This document shows, piece by piece, positions 5,704 through 13,526 of a stretch of DNA of 14,871 nt. Origin of the DNA: an uncultured Oscillibacter sp. (GTDB taxonomy: Bacteria > Bacillota > Clostridia > Oscillospirales > Oscillospiraceae). The position numbers were made by a program, and so were the translations under genes. Where the stretch lies: contig CABSFC010000066.1 of the NCBI GenBank assembly GCA_902476875.1, positions 1-14,871 of the forward strand. Direction: 5' to 3'. The notes beneath the pieces are model-generated. The model made no database searches. It was not told the DNA's origin and saw only the letters and a program-made list of their open reading frames with translations. Positions within the stretch are counted from its first letter, which is position 1. Every line of letters starts with the position of its first letter.

Positions 5704-5732
5704 TTGACTTTCCGTCCGGAAGTGGGTACAAT
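5704..5732 (+). promoter_or_regulatory. Sigma-70-type promoter of the B3/B4-domain gene
   Basis: TTGACT (5704-5709) and TACAAT (5727-5732) are separated by 17 bases, each 5 of 6 to consensus. It is divergent from the niaR promoter, and no copy of the NiaR core is seen at its start site. Confidence 0.8.
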
Positions 5733-5784
5733 GCAAACAAGAGCGGGCGCTGCCCGCGGATTATTTAAAGGCGGGAATGGCGAT

Positions 5785-6444
5785 ATGCTGATGTTGGAAA
5801 AGGAAGAAACGCTGTCCGCGCGGAACATCCCCTTTGGCCTGGTGGAGGTCTGGTATCCGGACCCGGCGGCGTGGGACGTGGAGGCCCTCCGGGCGCTGGA
5901 GGCGGCGGAGCTGGCCGGGCTGCGGGAGCGATACGCGGACTATGACCGCAGGGCGGTGTTTGGGGAGAACCCCTACGTCCGTTTTTTCAAGAAGTTCAAA
6001 AAGACCTATCCCGTGCTGATGCAGTTTGAGTCCTTTTTATTGAAGGGACGGCCCTTCCCCCAGGTGAACCCCGTGACGGAGGTGCCCTTCCTGGCGGAGC
6101 TGACCACCCAGTATCTGATGGGTACCCACGACGCGGACGCGGTGCGGGGGACGCTGCGGCTGTTCTCCGGCACGGAGAAGGCGCCCTTCACCGGGCTGCG
6201 GGGCGAGGAGGTCCACACCTATCCCAATGACGTCTGTGGCCGGGACGACGGCGGCATCATTTTCAGCATGATCTCCGGCGCGGACGAGCGAACCTGCGCG
6301 AAGCCGGAGAGCCGCCACGTGTTCTATCCCGTGTTCGGCACGCCGGACGTGCCGGAGGAGGAGATCGTCTCCCGGCAGGCGCTTTTGCGGCGGTATGTTC
6401 TAACGCTGGCGCCCGCTGCGCGGGTCGAGACGCAGCTCGTGTGA
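5785..6444 (+). CDS. Solo B3/B4 tRNA-binding domain protein (PheRS-beta-like)
   Basis: This 219-residue protein resembles the free-standing B3/B4 domain of phenylalanyl-tRNA synthetase beta chain (COG3382). Visible marks are NPYVRFFKKFKK (62-73), the helix leading to FPQVNPVTEVPFLAEL (91-106), QYLMGTHDADAVRGTLRL (109-126), and VCGRDDGGIIFSMISGADERT (150-170), which corresponds to the editing-site strand of the domain. In PheRS this domain hydrolyses mischarged Tyr-tRNA; solo versions are suspected of trans-editing or tRNA-related roles, with no settled function. The ATG at 5785 is preferred because it has a plausible SD (AGGCGGG, about 5769-5775); an ATG two codons later (5791) is possible, and the open frame before 5785 overlaps the promoter. 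It is a single-gene unit, divergent from niaR, ending at a long hairpin. Confidence 0.82.
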   Translation: MLMLEKEETLSARNIPFGLVEVWYPDPAAWDVEALRALEAAELAGLRERYADYDRRAVFGENPYVRFFKKFKKTYPVLMQFESFLLKGRPFPQVNPVTEVPFLAELTTQYLMGTHDADAVRGTLRLFSGTEKAPFTGLRGEEVHTYPNDVCGRDDGGIIFSMISGADERTCAKPESRHVFYPVFGTPDVPEEEIVSRQALLRRYVLTLAPAARVETQLV

Positions 6445-6458
6445 GAAACCTGTGACAG

Positions 6459-6489
6459 GCGGCTCTCCCCGCTGGGGGAGAGCCGCTTT
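6459..6489 (+). terminator. Terminator-like hairpin after the B3/B4-domain gene
   Basis: A perfect 12-bp stem joins 6459-6470 (GCGGCTCTCCCC) and 6475-6486 (GGGGAGAGCCGC) with loop GCTG. Only three T follow (6487-6489), so the U-tract is weak, but stem strength and position 15 bases after the stop favour a terminator. Confidence 0.75.
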
Positions 6490-6536
6490 ACCGTGCCCTC
6501 GCCGCCGGGAACATTGGGCAGATGTCGCAAAAATTG

Positions 6537-6551
6537 GTTGTAACTTGCAAC
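6537..6551. promoter_or_regulatory. 15-bp palindrome upstream of the exporter promoter, candidate operator
   Basis: GTTGTAACTTGCAAC is an inverted repeat about a central C, imperfect at one position pair (6541/6547). It ends 10 bases before the -35 box of the exporter operon. Its TTG-rich, odd-centred form resembles MarR- or TetR-type sites, but no regulator gene is adjacent, so the bound protein is unknown. Confidence 0.5.
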
Positions 6552-6561
6552 AAAATGCGAA

Positions 6562-6589
6562 TTGACTTGTGGCAGGGGTGTGGTATGAT
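6562..6589 (+). promoter_or_regulatory. Sigma-70-type promoter of the ABC exporter operon
   Basis: TTGACT (6562-6567) and TATGAT (6584-6589) are 16 bases apart. Transcription would start near 6596, leaving about 29 bases before the start codon at 6625, which is preceded by the SD GAGGGGGGAG. Confidence 0.78.
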
Positions 6590-6599
6590 TTGATCTATC

Positions 6600-6613
6600 T
6601 GTAAACGTTTGAG
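6600..6613 (+). promoter_or_regulatory. cre-like / LacI-family operator at the exporter start site
   Basis: TGTAAACGTTTGAG matches 12 of 14 positions of the Bacillus CcpA cre consensus TGWAARCGYTWNCW; the mismatches are in the last two bases. The palindromic heart AAACGTTT (6603-6610) lies just downstream of the predicted start, where binding would repress. The same 8 bases form the core of the operator at 10328-10339. Confidence 0.5.
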
Positions 6614-6624
6614 GGGGGAGCGCT

Positions 6625-8331
6625 ATGCGGACGGTAAGCGGTTATCTGCGGCCCTTTGCGCTGCGGGTGTGCTGCGGTGTGGCGATCAAGTTCACCGCCG
6701 CCGTGCTGGAGCTGACGCTGCCGCTGCTGCTGGCCCACATCATCAACGTCTGCGTCCCCGCCCGGGACGTGGACGCCATCTGGCGCATGGGCGGGCTCAT
6801 GATGGCGCTGGCTTTCGGCGCGGCGTTCTGCAACATCACGGCCAACCGAATGGCCGCCTGGGTGTCCATGGAGGTGACCCGCCGGCTGCGGCGGGACGTG
6901 TACAGCCGGGTGGAGGGGCTGTCCTGCGCCCAGATGGACCGATTCTCCATCTCGTCCCTGGTGTCCCGGCTGACCAACGACACCTATCACGTCCACCAGA
7001 TGTTCGACAAGATCCAGCGGGGCGGCATCCGGGCACCCATGTTGGTGCTGGGCGGGTTGGTTCTGACGTTTCTGCAGGCCCCGGCCCTGGGGCTGGTGCA
7101 GCTGGTGGTCTGCTCTCTGACTTTCTGCACCATCGCCCTGGTGACCCGGAGGGGCATCCCCCACTACACAAAGGCCCAGACGGCGGTGGACGATGTGGTT
7201 CGTATCATCCGGGAGAACGCCTCCGGCGTCCGGGTCATCAAGGCCCTGGCCTGTCAGGGCCGGGAGAGGGCCCGGTTTGAGCGCGCAAACGAGTGCGCCC
7301 GGGCCACGGAGGAGAAGGCGGGCCGCGTTATGGCGGCGGCGAACCCTCTGTCGGACTTTTTGCTGAACACGGGCCTTGTGCTGGTGGTGGCCGTGGGCGC
7401 GGCGCTGGTGAACATCGGCAAGCTGGACCCTGGCCACATCGTGGCCTTTTTGTCCTATTTCGCCCTGATTCAGACCGCCACGTTGGGCATGGCCAAGCTC
7501 TTTGTGAAGATCAGCAAGGGCGCGGCCTCCGCCCGCCGCATTGAGGAGATTTTGCTGGCTCCCTCGGACCAGCTTGTCCGGCCCTCGGACGCTGCGTCTG
7601 GAGCGGAGCTGGGCATGGAGGGGGTGTCCTTCTCCTACCTGGGGGTGGAGAAGGATCTGGACAATGCGGACTTCACCCTGCGGAAGGGGGAGACCCTGGG
7701 CATCCTGGGTCCCACCGGCAGCGGCAAGACCACGCTGGTCAGCCTGCTGCTGCGGCTGTATGACGCCGGCGAGGGCGTGGTGTGGGTCTGTGGCCGGGAC
7801 GCGGCCTCCCAGAGCCGGGAGGACCTGCGGGGCCGGTTCGGCGTGGTGTTCCAGAACGAGGCTCTGCTGAACGACAGCGTTTACGAAAACATCTCCTTCC
7901 TCCGGGACCTGCCCCGGGAGGACGTCGTCGCCGCGGCAAAGACCGCCCAGGCGTGGGACTTTATCGAGGCCCTGCCCGAGGGGCTGGACACCCGGGTGGA
8001 CATCCGGGGCGCCAACCTCTCCGGCGGACAGCGGCAGCGGCTGCTGATCGCCCGGGCCCTGGCGGCAAAGCCCGGCATCCTGGTGCTGGACAGCGCGGAC
8101 AGCGCCCTGGACTACCGCACCGCCGCTGCCCTCCATGCCGCCATCCGCCGGGACTGCCCCGGCGTGACGCTGGTGATCATCTCCGAGCGCATCGCCTCCC
8201 TGCGGGAGGCGGACCGTATCCTGGTGCTGGAGGACGGGAAGATCACCGCTCAGGGACGACATGAGGAGCTGCTGGAGGCCAGTCCCCGCTACCGCAGCAT
8301 GGATCGGCTGCAGATGGGGGGCGGCGTATGA
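6625..8331 (+). CDS. Heterodimeric ABC exporter half-transporter, subunit with degenerate ATP site
   Basis: This 568-residue protein has a type-I exporter membrane domain (six likely helices within about residues 10-310) fused to an ATPase domain (about 328-568). The ATPase has Walker A GPTGSGKTT (362-370), Q-loop Q410 and a canonical signature LSGGQ (465-469). Two key residues are lost: Walker B reads ILVLDS, so the catalytic Glu is S490, and the H-loop reads IISER, with E521 where His is expected. This is the pattern of the non-catalytic subunit in heterodimeric exporters such as TM287/288 or BmrCD; its intact LSGGQ would complete the partner's active site. The substrate cannot be read from sequence: drugs, lipids or peptides are all possible. 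The start has a strong SD, and the stop overlaps the next start as ATGA (8328-8331). Confidence 0.93.
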   Translation: MRTVSGYLRPFALRVCCGVAIKFTAAVLELTLPLLLAHIINVCVPARDVDAIWRMGGLMMALAFGAAFCNITANRMAAWVSMEVTRRLRRDVYSRVEGLSCAQMDRFSISSLVSRLTNDTYHVHQMFDKIQRGGIRAPMLVLGGLVLTFLQAPALGLVQLVVCSLTFCTIALVTRRGIPHYTKAQTAVDDVVRIIRENASGVRVIKALACQGRERARFERANECARATEEKAGRVMAAANPLSDFLLNTGLVLVVAVGAALVNIGKLDPGHIVAFLSYFALIQTATLGMAKLFVKISKGAASARRIEEILLAPSDQLVRPSDAASGAELGMEGVSFSYLGVEKDLDNADFTLRKGETLGILGPTGSGKTTLVSLLLRLYDAGEGVVWVCGRDAASQSREDLRGRFGVVFQNEALLNDSVYENISFLRDLPREDVVAAAKTAQAWDFIEALPEGLDTRVDIRGANLSGGQRQRLLIARALAAKPGILVLDSADSALDYRTAAALHAAIRRDCPGVTLVIISERIASLREADRILVLEDGKITAQGRHEELLEASPRYRSMDRLQMGGGV

Positions 8332-10076
8332 AGCAGAGCGTTTTGAAGCGGCTGGGCCGGTTCCTGCGGCCCTACGGCGGGCAGCTGGCGCTGCTGCTGG
8401 TGTTGATGCTGGTCACCAACCTGCTGGCCCTGGCGGCGCCGCTGCTGTCCGGCTGGGCGGTGGACGCGGTGGGCCTGGAGGCCGGGAGAGTGGACTTTCC
8501 CGGCGTACTGCGGAACTGCGCCGGGATGCTGGCCTGCTACGGCGGGGCGGCCATCCTGAATTACCTGATCGCCTCCCGGCTGATCCGGGTGGGGCAGGGG
8601 GTGTCCCACGACCTGCGGAAGGCGGCCTTTGACCGCATGAGCGAGCTGCCGGTGGAGTATTTCGACACCCATCCGGCGGGGGACCTGATCAGCCGCATCT
8701 GCTACGACGTGGACACGGTGAACGCCACGATCTCCACGGATCTCTTGCAGATCAGCACCAGCGTGCTGACGGTGGTGGGGTCCGCCGTCTGCCTGTTGGC
8801 GCTGTCGCCCAGGCTGTCGGCGGTGTTTTTCGTGACGGTGCCCCTGTCCGTGGCGTTGACCCGGTTCCAGATGAAGCGCATCCATCCGCTGTTCCGCCTG
8901 CGCTCCAAGGAGCTGGGCGCCCTCAACGGCTTTGCCGAGGAGCGGGTGGGCCGACAGCAGGCCATCCGCACCTACGGCGTGGAGGCGGCGGACCTGCGGC
9001 AGTTCGAGGCATACAACGACAGGGCCTCCCGGGCCTACTACGAGGCGGACCGGGCCAGCGCGGCCCTGGGACCGTCGGTAAACTTTATTAATAATGTATC
9101 CCTGGCGGCGGTCAGCATGTTCGGGGCCATGATGTACCTGGGCGGCGGATTGTCCCTGGGCAGCCTGTCCTCCTTCGTGCTGTACTCCCGCAAGTTCTCC
9201 GGCCCCATTCGGGAGGCGGCCAACCTCCTCAGCGAGCTGCAGGCCAGCGCGGCGGCGGCGGAGCGGGTGCTGGACCTGTTGGATGAGCTGCCGGAGGCGG
9301 GGGACGCCCCCGATGCCGTCCCGGCGGAGGACTTCCGGGGCGACATCACCTTCGACCATGTGGACTTTGGCTACGACCCGGCCCGGCCCGTGCTGAAGGA
9401 CTTTACCGCCCATATCCGGGCGGGGAGCCTGGCGGCGGTGGTGGGGCCCACCGGCGCGGGGAAGACCACGCTGGTGTCCCTGCTGCTGCGGTTCTATGAG
9501 CCTCAGGGCGGGTCTATCACCATCGACGGCGTGCCGGTGGGACAGTACAGCCGGGACGGCCTGCGCCGCCGGCTGGCGCTGGTGATTCAGGACACCTGGC
9601 TGTTCGGCGGCACCATCGCGGAGAACATCGCCTACGGCACCCCCGGCGCCACCATGGAGCAGATTGTGGAGGCCGCCAGGGCCGCCCGCATCCACCGCTT
9701 CATCACCTCTCTTCCGGAGGGCTACGACACCGTGCTGACCGACGAGGGGGCGGGCATCTCCAAGGGCCAGCGGCAGCTGCTGGCCATCGCCCGGTGCCTG
9801 CTGACCGACGCGGACATCGTCATTTTGGACGAGGCCACTTCCAACGTGGACACGGAGACGGAGGGGGAGATCAGCAAGGCCATGGAGCACCTGCGGCAGG
9901 GGAGGACCTGCTTTGTCATCGCCCACCGGCTGGCCACCATCCGGGGCGCCGACTGTATCCTGGTGCTGGACCAGGGCGGCGTGGCGGAGCAGGGTACCCA
10001 CCAGGAGCTGCTGGCGGCGGGGGGCATCTACGCCGGGCTGTACGCGGCACAGTGGTCGGATTCCACGGAAATTTGA
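8328..10076 (+). CDS. Heterodimeric ABC exporter half-transporter, catalytic subunit
   Basis: This 582-residue protein has an exporter membrane domain (about 15-310) and an ATPase domain (about 338-575). Walker A GPTGAGKTT (373-381), Q421, Walker B IVILDE with E502, and H-loop H533 (IAHRLAT) are all intact, but the signature reads ISKGQ (477-481) instead of LSGGQ. Paired with the upstream protein this predicts one catalytic site (Walker motifs here plus LSGGQ from the partner) and one degenerate site. The stretch PVEYFDTHPAGDLISR (108-123) is the usual intracellular coupling region. It is translationally coupled to the upstream gene by ATGA. A bias toward CGG for Arg matches the neighbouring genes to the left and differs from the importer operon to the right. 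No clear terminator follows. Confidence 0.94.
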   Translation: MKQSVLKRLGRFLRPYGGQLALLLVLMLVTNLLALAAPLLSGWAVDAVGLEAGRVDFPGVLRNCAGMLACYGGAAILNYLIASRLIRVGQGVSHDLRKAAFDRMSELPVEYFDTHPAGDLISRICYDVDTVNATISTDLLQISTSVLTVVGSAVCLLALSPRLSAVFFVTVPLSVALTRFQMKRIHPLFRLRSKELGALNGFAEERVGRQQAIRTYGVEAADLRQFEAYNDRASRAYYEADRASAALGPSVNFINNVSLAAVSMFGAMMYLGGGLSLGSLSSFVLYSRKFSGPIREAANLLSELQASAAAAERVLDLLDELPEAGDAPDAVPAEDFRGDITFDHVDFGYDPARPVLKDFTAHIRAGSLAAVVGPTGAGKTTLVSLLLRFYEPQGGSITIDGVPVGQYSRDGLRRRLALVIQDTWLFGGTIAENIAYGTPGATMEQIVEAARAARIHRFITSLPEGYDTVLTDEGAGISKGQRQLLAIARCLLTDADIVILDEATSNVDTETEGEISKAMEHLRQGRTCFVIAHRLATIRGADCILVLDQGGVAEQGTHQELLAAGGIYAGLYAAQWSDSTEI

Positions 10077-10283
10077 CCGGGAGGCGGTGGCGGACCTCCG
10101 GCGGGGAGGGTATCCCCGGACACCGGAACGGGCGGAAATCCACGAAAACGTATTCCGCGCTACGTTTGCAGCGGGAAAACGGGACTGGCGAATTGCTGGT
10201 CAGGACCCTCGAAACTTTGTGCTAAATTCATAAAAATTGTGAAATTGAATAAAAAAACCACTTCAAAATGGCAAACATATCAA
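10077..10283. other. Intergenic region between exporter and importer operons, GC-rich then AT-rich
   Basis: The full gap to the next start codon is 385 bases (10077-10461). The first ~130 bases are GC-rich, with a possible GGAGG/CCTCC pairing near 10080-10098 but no T-tract, so no convincing terminator for the exporter operon. From about 10215 the sequence turns strongly AT-rich, which may act as an UP-element-like region for the promoter at 10284-10313. No convincing gene, RNA gene or repeat was seen here; open frames spanning it lack a start with SD. Confidence 0.6.
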
Positions 10284-10313
10284 TTGACAAATCCCGTTAA
10301 GATTCTTTATAAT
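10284..10313 (+). promoter_or_regulatory. Consensus sigma-70-type promoter of the ABC importer operon
   Basis: TTGACA (10284-10289) and TATAAT (10308-10313) are both perfect consensus boxes with an 18-base spacer, preceded by about 65 AT-rich bases. Transcription should start near 10320, giving a leader of about 140 bases. This is the strongest promoter in the window by sequence. Confidence 0.9.
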
Positions 10314-10327
10314 TATAGTAGCGAAGC

Positions 10328-10339
10328 GCAAACGTTTGC
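10328..10339. promoter_or_regulatory. LacI-family operator at the importer start site
   Basis: GCAAACGTTTGC is a perfect 12-bp palindrome centred on CG, the classic LacI-family half-site arrangement; it is very close to the E. coli PurR operator pattern and to cre sites. It lies about 8-20 bases downstream of the predicted start, a position expected for repression. No LacI-family gene is in the window. Confidence 0.78.
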
Positions 10340-10373
10340 ACAAAAGGGGCCCCTGATCACGGCTCTTTTGTGC
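10338..10373 (+). other. Leader hairpin of the importer mRNA
   Basis: GCACAAAAG (10338-10346) pairs perfectly with CTTTTGTGC (10365-10373), with further partial pairing inside (GG and CC against GC and GG). No T-tract follows, so it is not a simple terminator. It may stabilise the highly transcribed mRNA 5' end or form part of a larger leader structure. Confidence 0.5.
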
Positions 10374-10461
10374 GGGCAAAACGGGAAACGGATGTGAGGG
10401 AAAGAAAGATTACTGTTGTTCCAGGCGAGATTCCCGGCAGTATTGAGAAAGAGGTGTTACC

Positions 10462-12291
10462 GTGTCAAAGAAAAACCTTCCCAAGAAACCCATGACGAAG
10501 ACCAGGCTGAAAAACCTGATCCTGAACGTGTTGAAAAACCCCTTCAACATGATCGTGCTGATCAGCCTGATCGTGCTGTTCTGCTTGATCGTCATCCCCC
10601 TGCTGACCATGATCAAGTCCACCTTCACGATGGCGCAGTCCGAGCTGCGCCGCAACCCCGGCGCCGCGGTGGGCGACTTTACCCTGTACTATTGGAAATA
10701 CATGCTGTGGAGCAACATGTCCAAGGCCGTGCTGTGGGAGCCCCTGCTGAACTCTCTGGTCTGCGGTTTCTTCACAACGCTGATCTCCGTGCCTCTGGGC
10801 TCCGTGCTGGCGTGGCTGATGATCCGCACCGACCTGCCTGGCAAGAAGGTCCTGGGATTGCTGGTCACCATCCCCTACATGATCCCCTCCTGGACCAAGG
10901 CTCTGGCCTGGCTGGCGGTGTTCCGCACCCCCACCAGCGGCGCCAACGGCTTTCTATGGGGCCTGGGCATCCCGATCCCTGACTGGCTGGCATACGGCCC
11001 CATCGCCATCGTGCTGTGCATGTCCATGCACTATTACGCATTCTCCTACATCCAGGTGTCCGGCGCGCTGCGCTCCATCAACTCCGAGCTGGAGGAGATG
11101 GGCGAGATCCAGGGCGCCAACAAGGCCCAGATCCTGCGCCATATCACCCTGCCTCTGATCATGCCCTCCGTGCTGTCCGCCCTGGTCATGACCATCTCCA
11201 AGTCCATCGGTACATACGGCGTGGCGGCCAACCTGGGCAACCGCATCGGCTACTACACCCTGGCCACCAAGATGCGCGTGTTCATCGACCAGGGCCCCCA
11301 GGGTGTCGGCTATGCCATGTCCATCGTTCTGGTCGGCCTGGCCGCTCTGATCCTGCTGAGCAACCAGCGCATCATCGGCGTCCGCAAGTCCTATGCCACC
11401 GTGGGCGGCAAGGGCGGCCGCAGCACCCTGATGCCGCTGGGCGCCGCCAAGAAGCCCATGATGGCCTTCCTGTTCGTCTTCCTGTTCCTGGCCATGGTCA
11501 TGCCCTTCTTCGTGCTGATTATGGAGACCTTCCAGATCACCACCGGCGCGGGCTACGGCATGGACAACCTGACGCTGTACAACTGGATCGGCACGCCTGA
11601 CGCGGCCGTGAAGTACACCAACTATCCTGGCATCTTCCGCAACGACGAGTTCATTAACGCCCTGTGGAACACCGTCCGCCTGTCCCTGATCGCCTCCATC
11701 ATCACCGCGTTCTGCGGCCAGTTCCTGGGCTATATCAGCTCCCGTGGCCGCGGCAAGTGGTACGGCAATCTGACTGAGCAGCTGGTGTTCGTCCCCTACC
11801 TGATGAGCGGCGTGGCATTCTCCACCATGTACTTCTCCATGTTCAGCCGCCAGCACCTGGGCGGACTGATCCCCTCCCTGTACGGCACCTTTACTCTGAT
11901 CGTTCTGACCTCCGTGGTCAAGCACTTCCCCTTTGCCAGCCGGTCTGGTACCGCCAACATGCTGTCCATCAGCGTGGAACTGGAGGAGGCCGCCGACATC
12001 GCCGGCGCCAGCTTCTGGAAGCGGATGACCTCCATCATCATCCCCCTGGCAAAGAACGGCTTCATCTCCGGCTTCATGCTGGTGTTCATCTCCATCGCCA
12101 AGGAGCTGGACCTGATCATCATTATGATGACCCCCACCACCCGGACCCTGTCCTATCTGGCCTTTACCTACTCCCAGGAGGGCTACAACCAGATGTCCGA
12201 CGCCATCTCCGTATGCGTGCTGCTGTATATCCTGCTCTGCTACATCGCGGCCAACAAGATCGGCGGCGCCGATATCAGCAAGAGCTGGTAA
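10462..12291 (+). CDS. ABC importer permease, fused double-domain (FbpB / ferric-iron-type family)
   Basis: This 609-residue membrane protein contains two binding-protein-dependent permease modules in one chain. Each has an EAA loop that docks with the ATPase: EEMGEIQGANKAQILRHIT (211-229) and EEAADIAGASFWKRMTSII (508-526). Hydrophobic segments include about 29-50, 96-120, 131-153, 178-198, 283-300, 335-356, 405-425, 470-486, 535-556 and 583-597. The fused architecture is typical of the Fe3+, 2-aminoethylphosphonate and related importers (FbpB/CysW-like), so the complex should bring a small anion or metal complex into the cell. The start is GTG at 10462 with SD AAAGAGGTG. It is the first gene of a permease-ATPase-binding-protein operon. 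Arg codons are mostly CGC (about 15 of 20), unlike the exporter genes. The substrate is unresolved. Confidence 0.9.
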   Translation: MSKKNLPKKPMTKTRLKNLILNVLKNPFNMIVLISLIVLFCLIVIPLLTMIKSTFTMAQSELRRNPGAAVGDFTLYYWKYMLWSNMSKAVLWEPLLNSLVCGFFTTLISVPLGSVLAWLMIRTDLPGKKVLGLLVTIPYMIPSWTKALAWLAVFRTPTSGANGFLWGLGIPIPDWLAYGPIAIVLCMSMHYYAFSYIQVSGALRSINSELEEMGEIQGANKAQILRHITLPLIMPSVLSALVMTISKSIGTYGVAANLGNRIGYYTLATKMRVFIDQGPQGVGYAMSIVLVGLAALILLSNQRIIGVRKSYATVGGKGGRSTLMPLGAAKKPMMAFLFVFLFLAMVMPFFVLIMETFQITTGAGYGMDNLTLYNWIGTPDAAVKYTNYPGIFRNDEFINALWNTVRLSLIASIITAFCGQFLGYISSRGRGKWYGNLTEQLVFVPYLMSGVAFSTMYFSMFSRQHLGGLIPSLYGTFTLIVLTSVVKHFPFASRSGTANMLSISVELEEAADIAGASFWKRMTSIIIPLAKNGFISGFMLVFISIAKELDLIIIMMTPTTRTLSYLAFTYSQEGYNQMSDAISVCVLLYILLCYIAANKIGGADISKSW

Positions 12292-12336
12292 CGGACGGGC
12301 GCTCATGACTGACATGACAGAAAGGAAAGAACGAAC

Positions 12337-13458
<1,122 letters not shown>

Positions 13459-13526
13459 CCGCGAGTTTATAGATCCCCCCAACGGCAAATCCCCAGAAGC
13501 TTTTCAAAACGAAAGGAGAAGAACCG

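Noticed and set aside
6595..8262. 555-residue minus-strand open frame opposite the first exporter gene
   Set aside because: It is antisense to a clear ABC exporter, is full of His/Gln/Gly/Pro runs typical of reversed GC-rich codons, and has no SD or recognisable domain.
8289..10001. 570-residue minus-strand open frame opposite the second exporter gene
   Set aside because: Same reasons: an antisense shadow of an intact gene with all motifs, with low-complexity His/Gln-rich translation.
10077..10233. Small open frames running through the exporter-importer gap
   Set aside because: They are continuations of out-of-frame exporter sequence, without a start codon with SD or any recognisable domain.
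10277..10320. Possible Fur box in the AT-rich importer promoter
   Set aside because: The AT-rich stretch is explained by the -10 box and UP-like region; no GATAAT-type inverted repeat is visible.
10954..12315. 453-residue minus-strand open frame opposite the permease
   Set aside because: Antisense shadow, His/Gly/Asp-rich, no SD and no domain.
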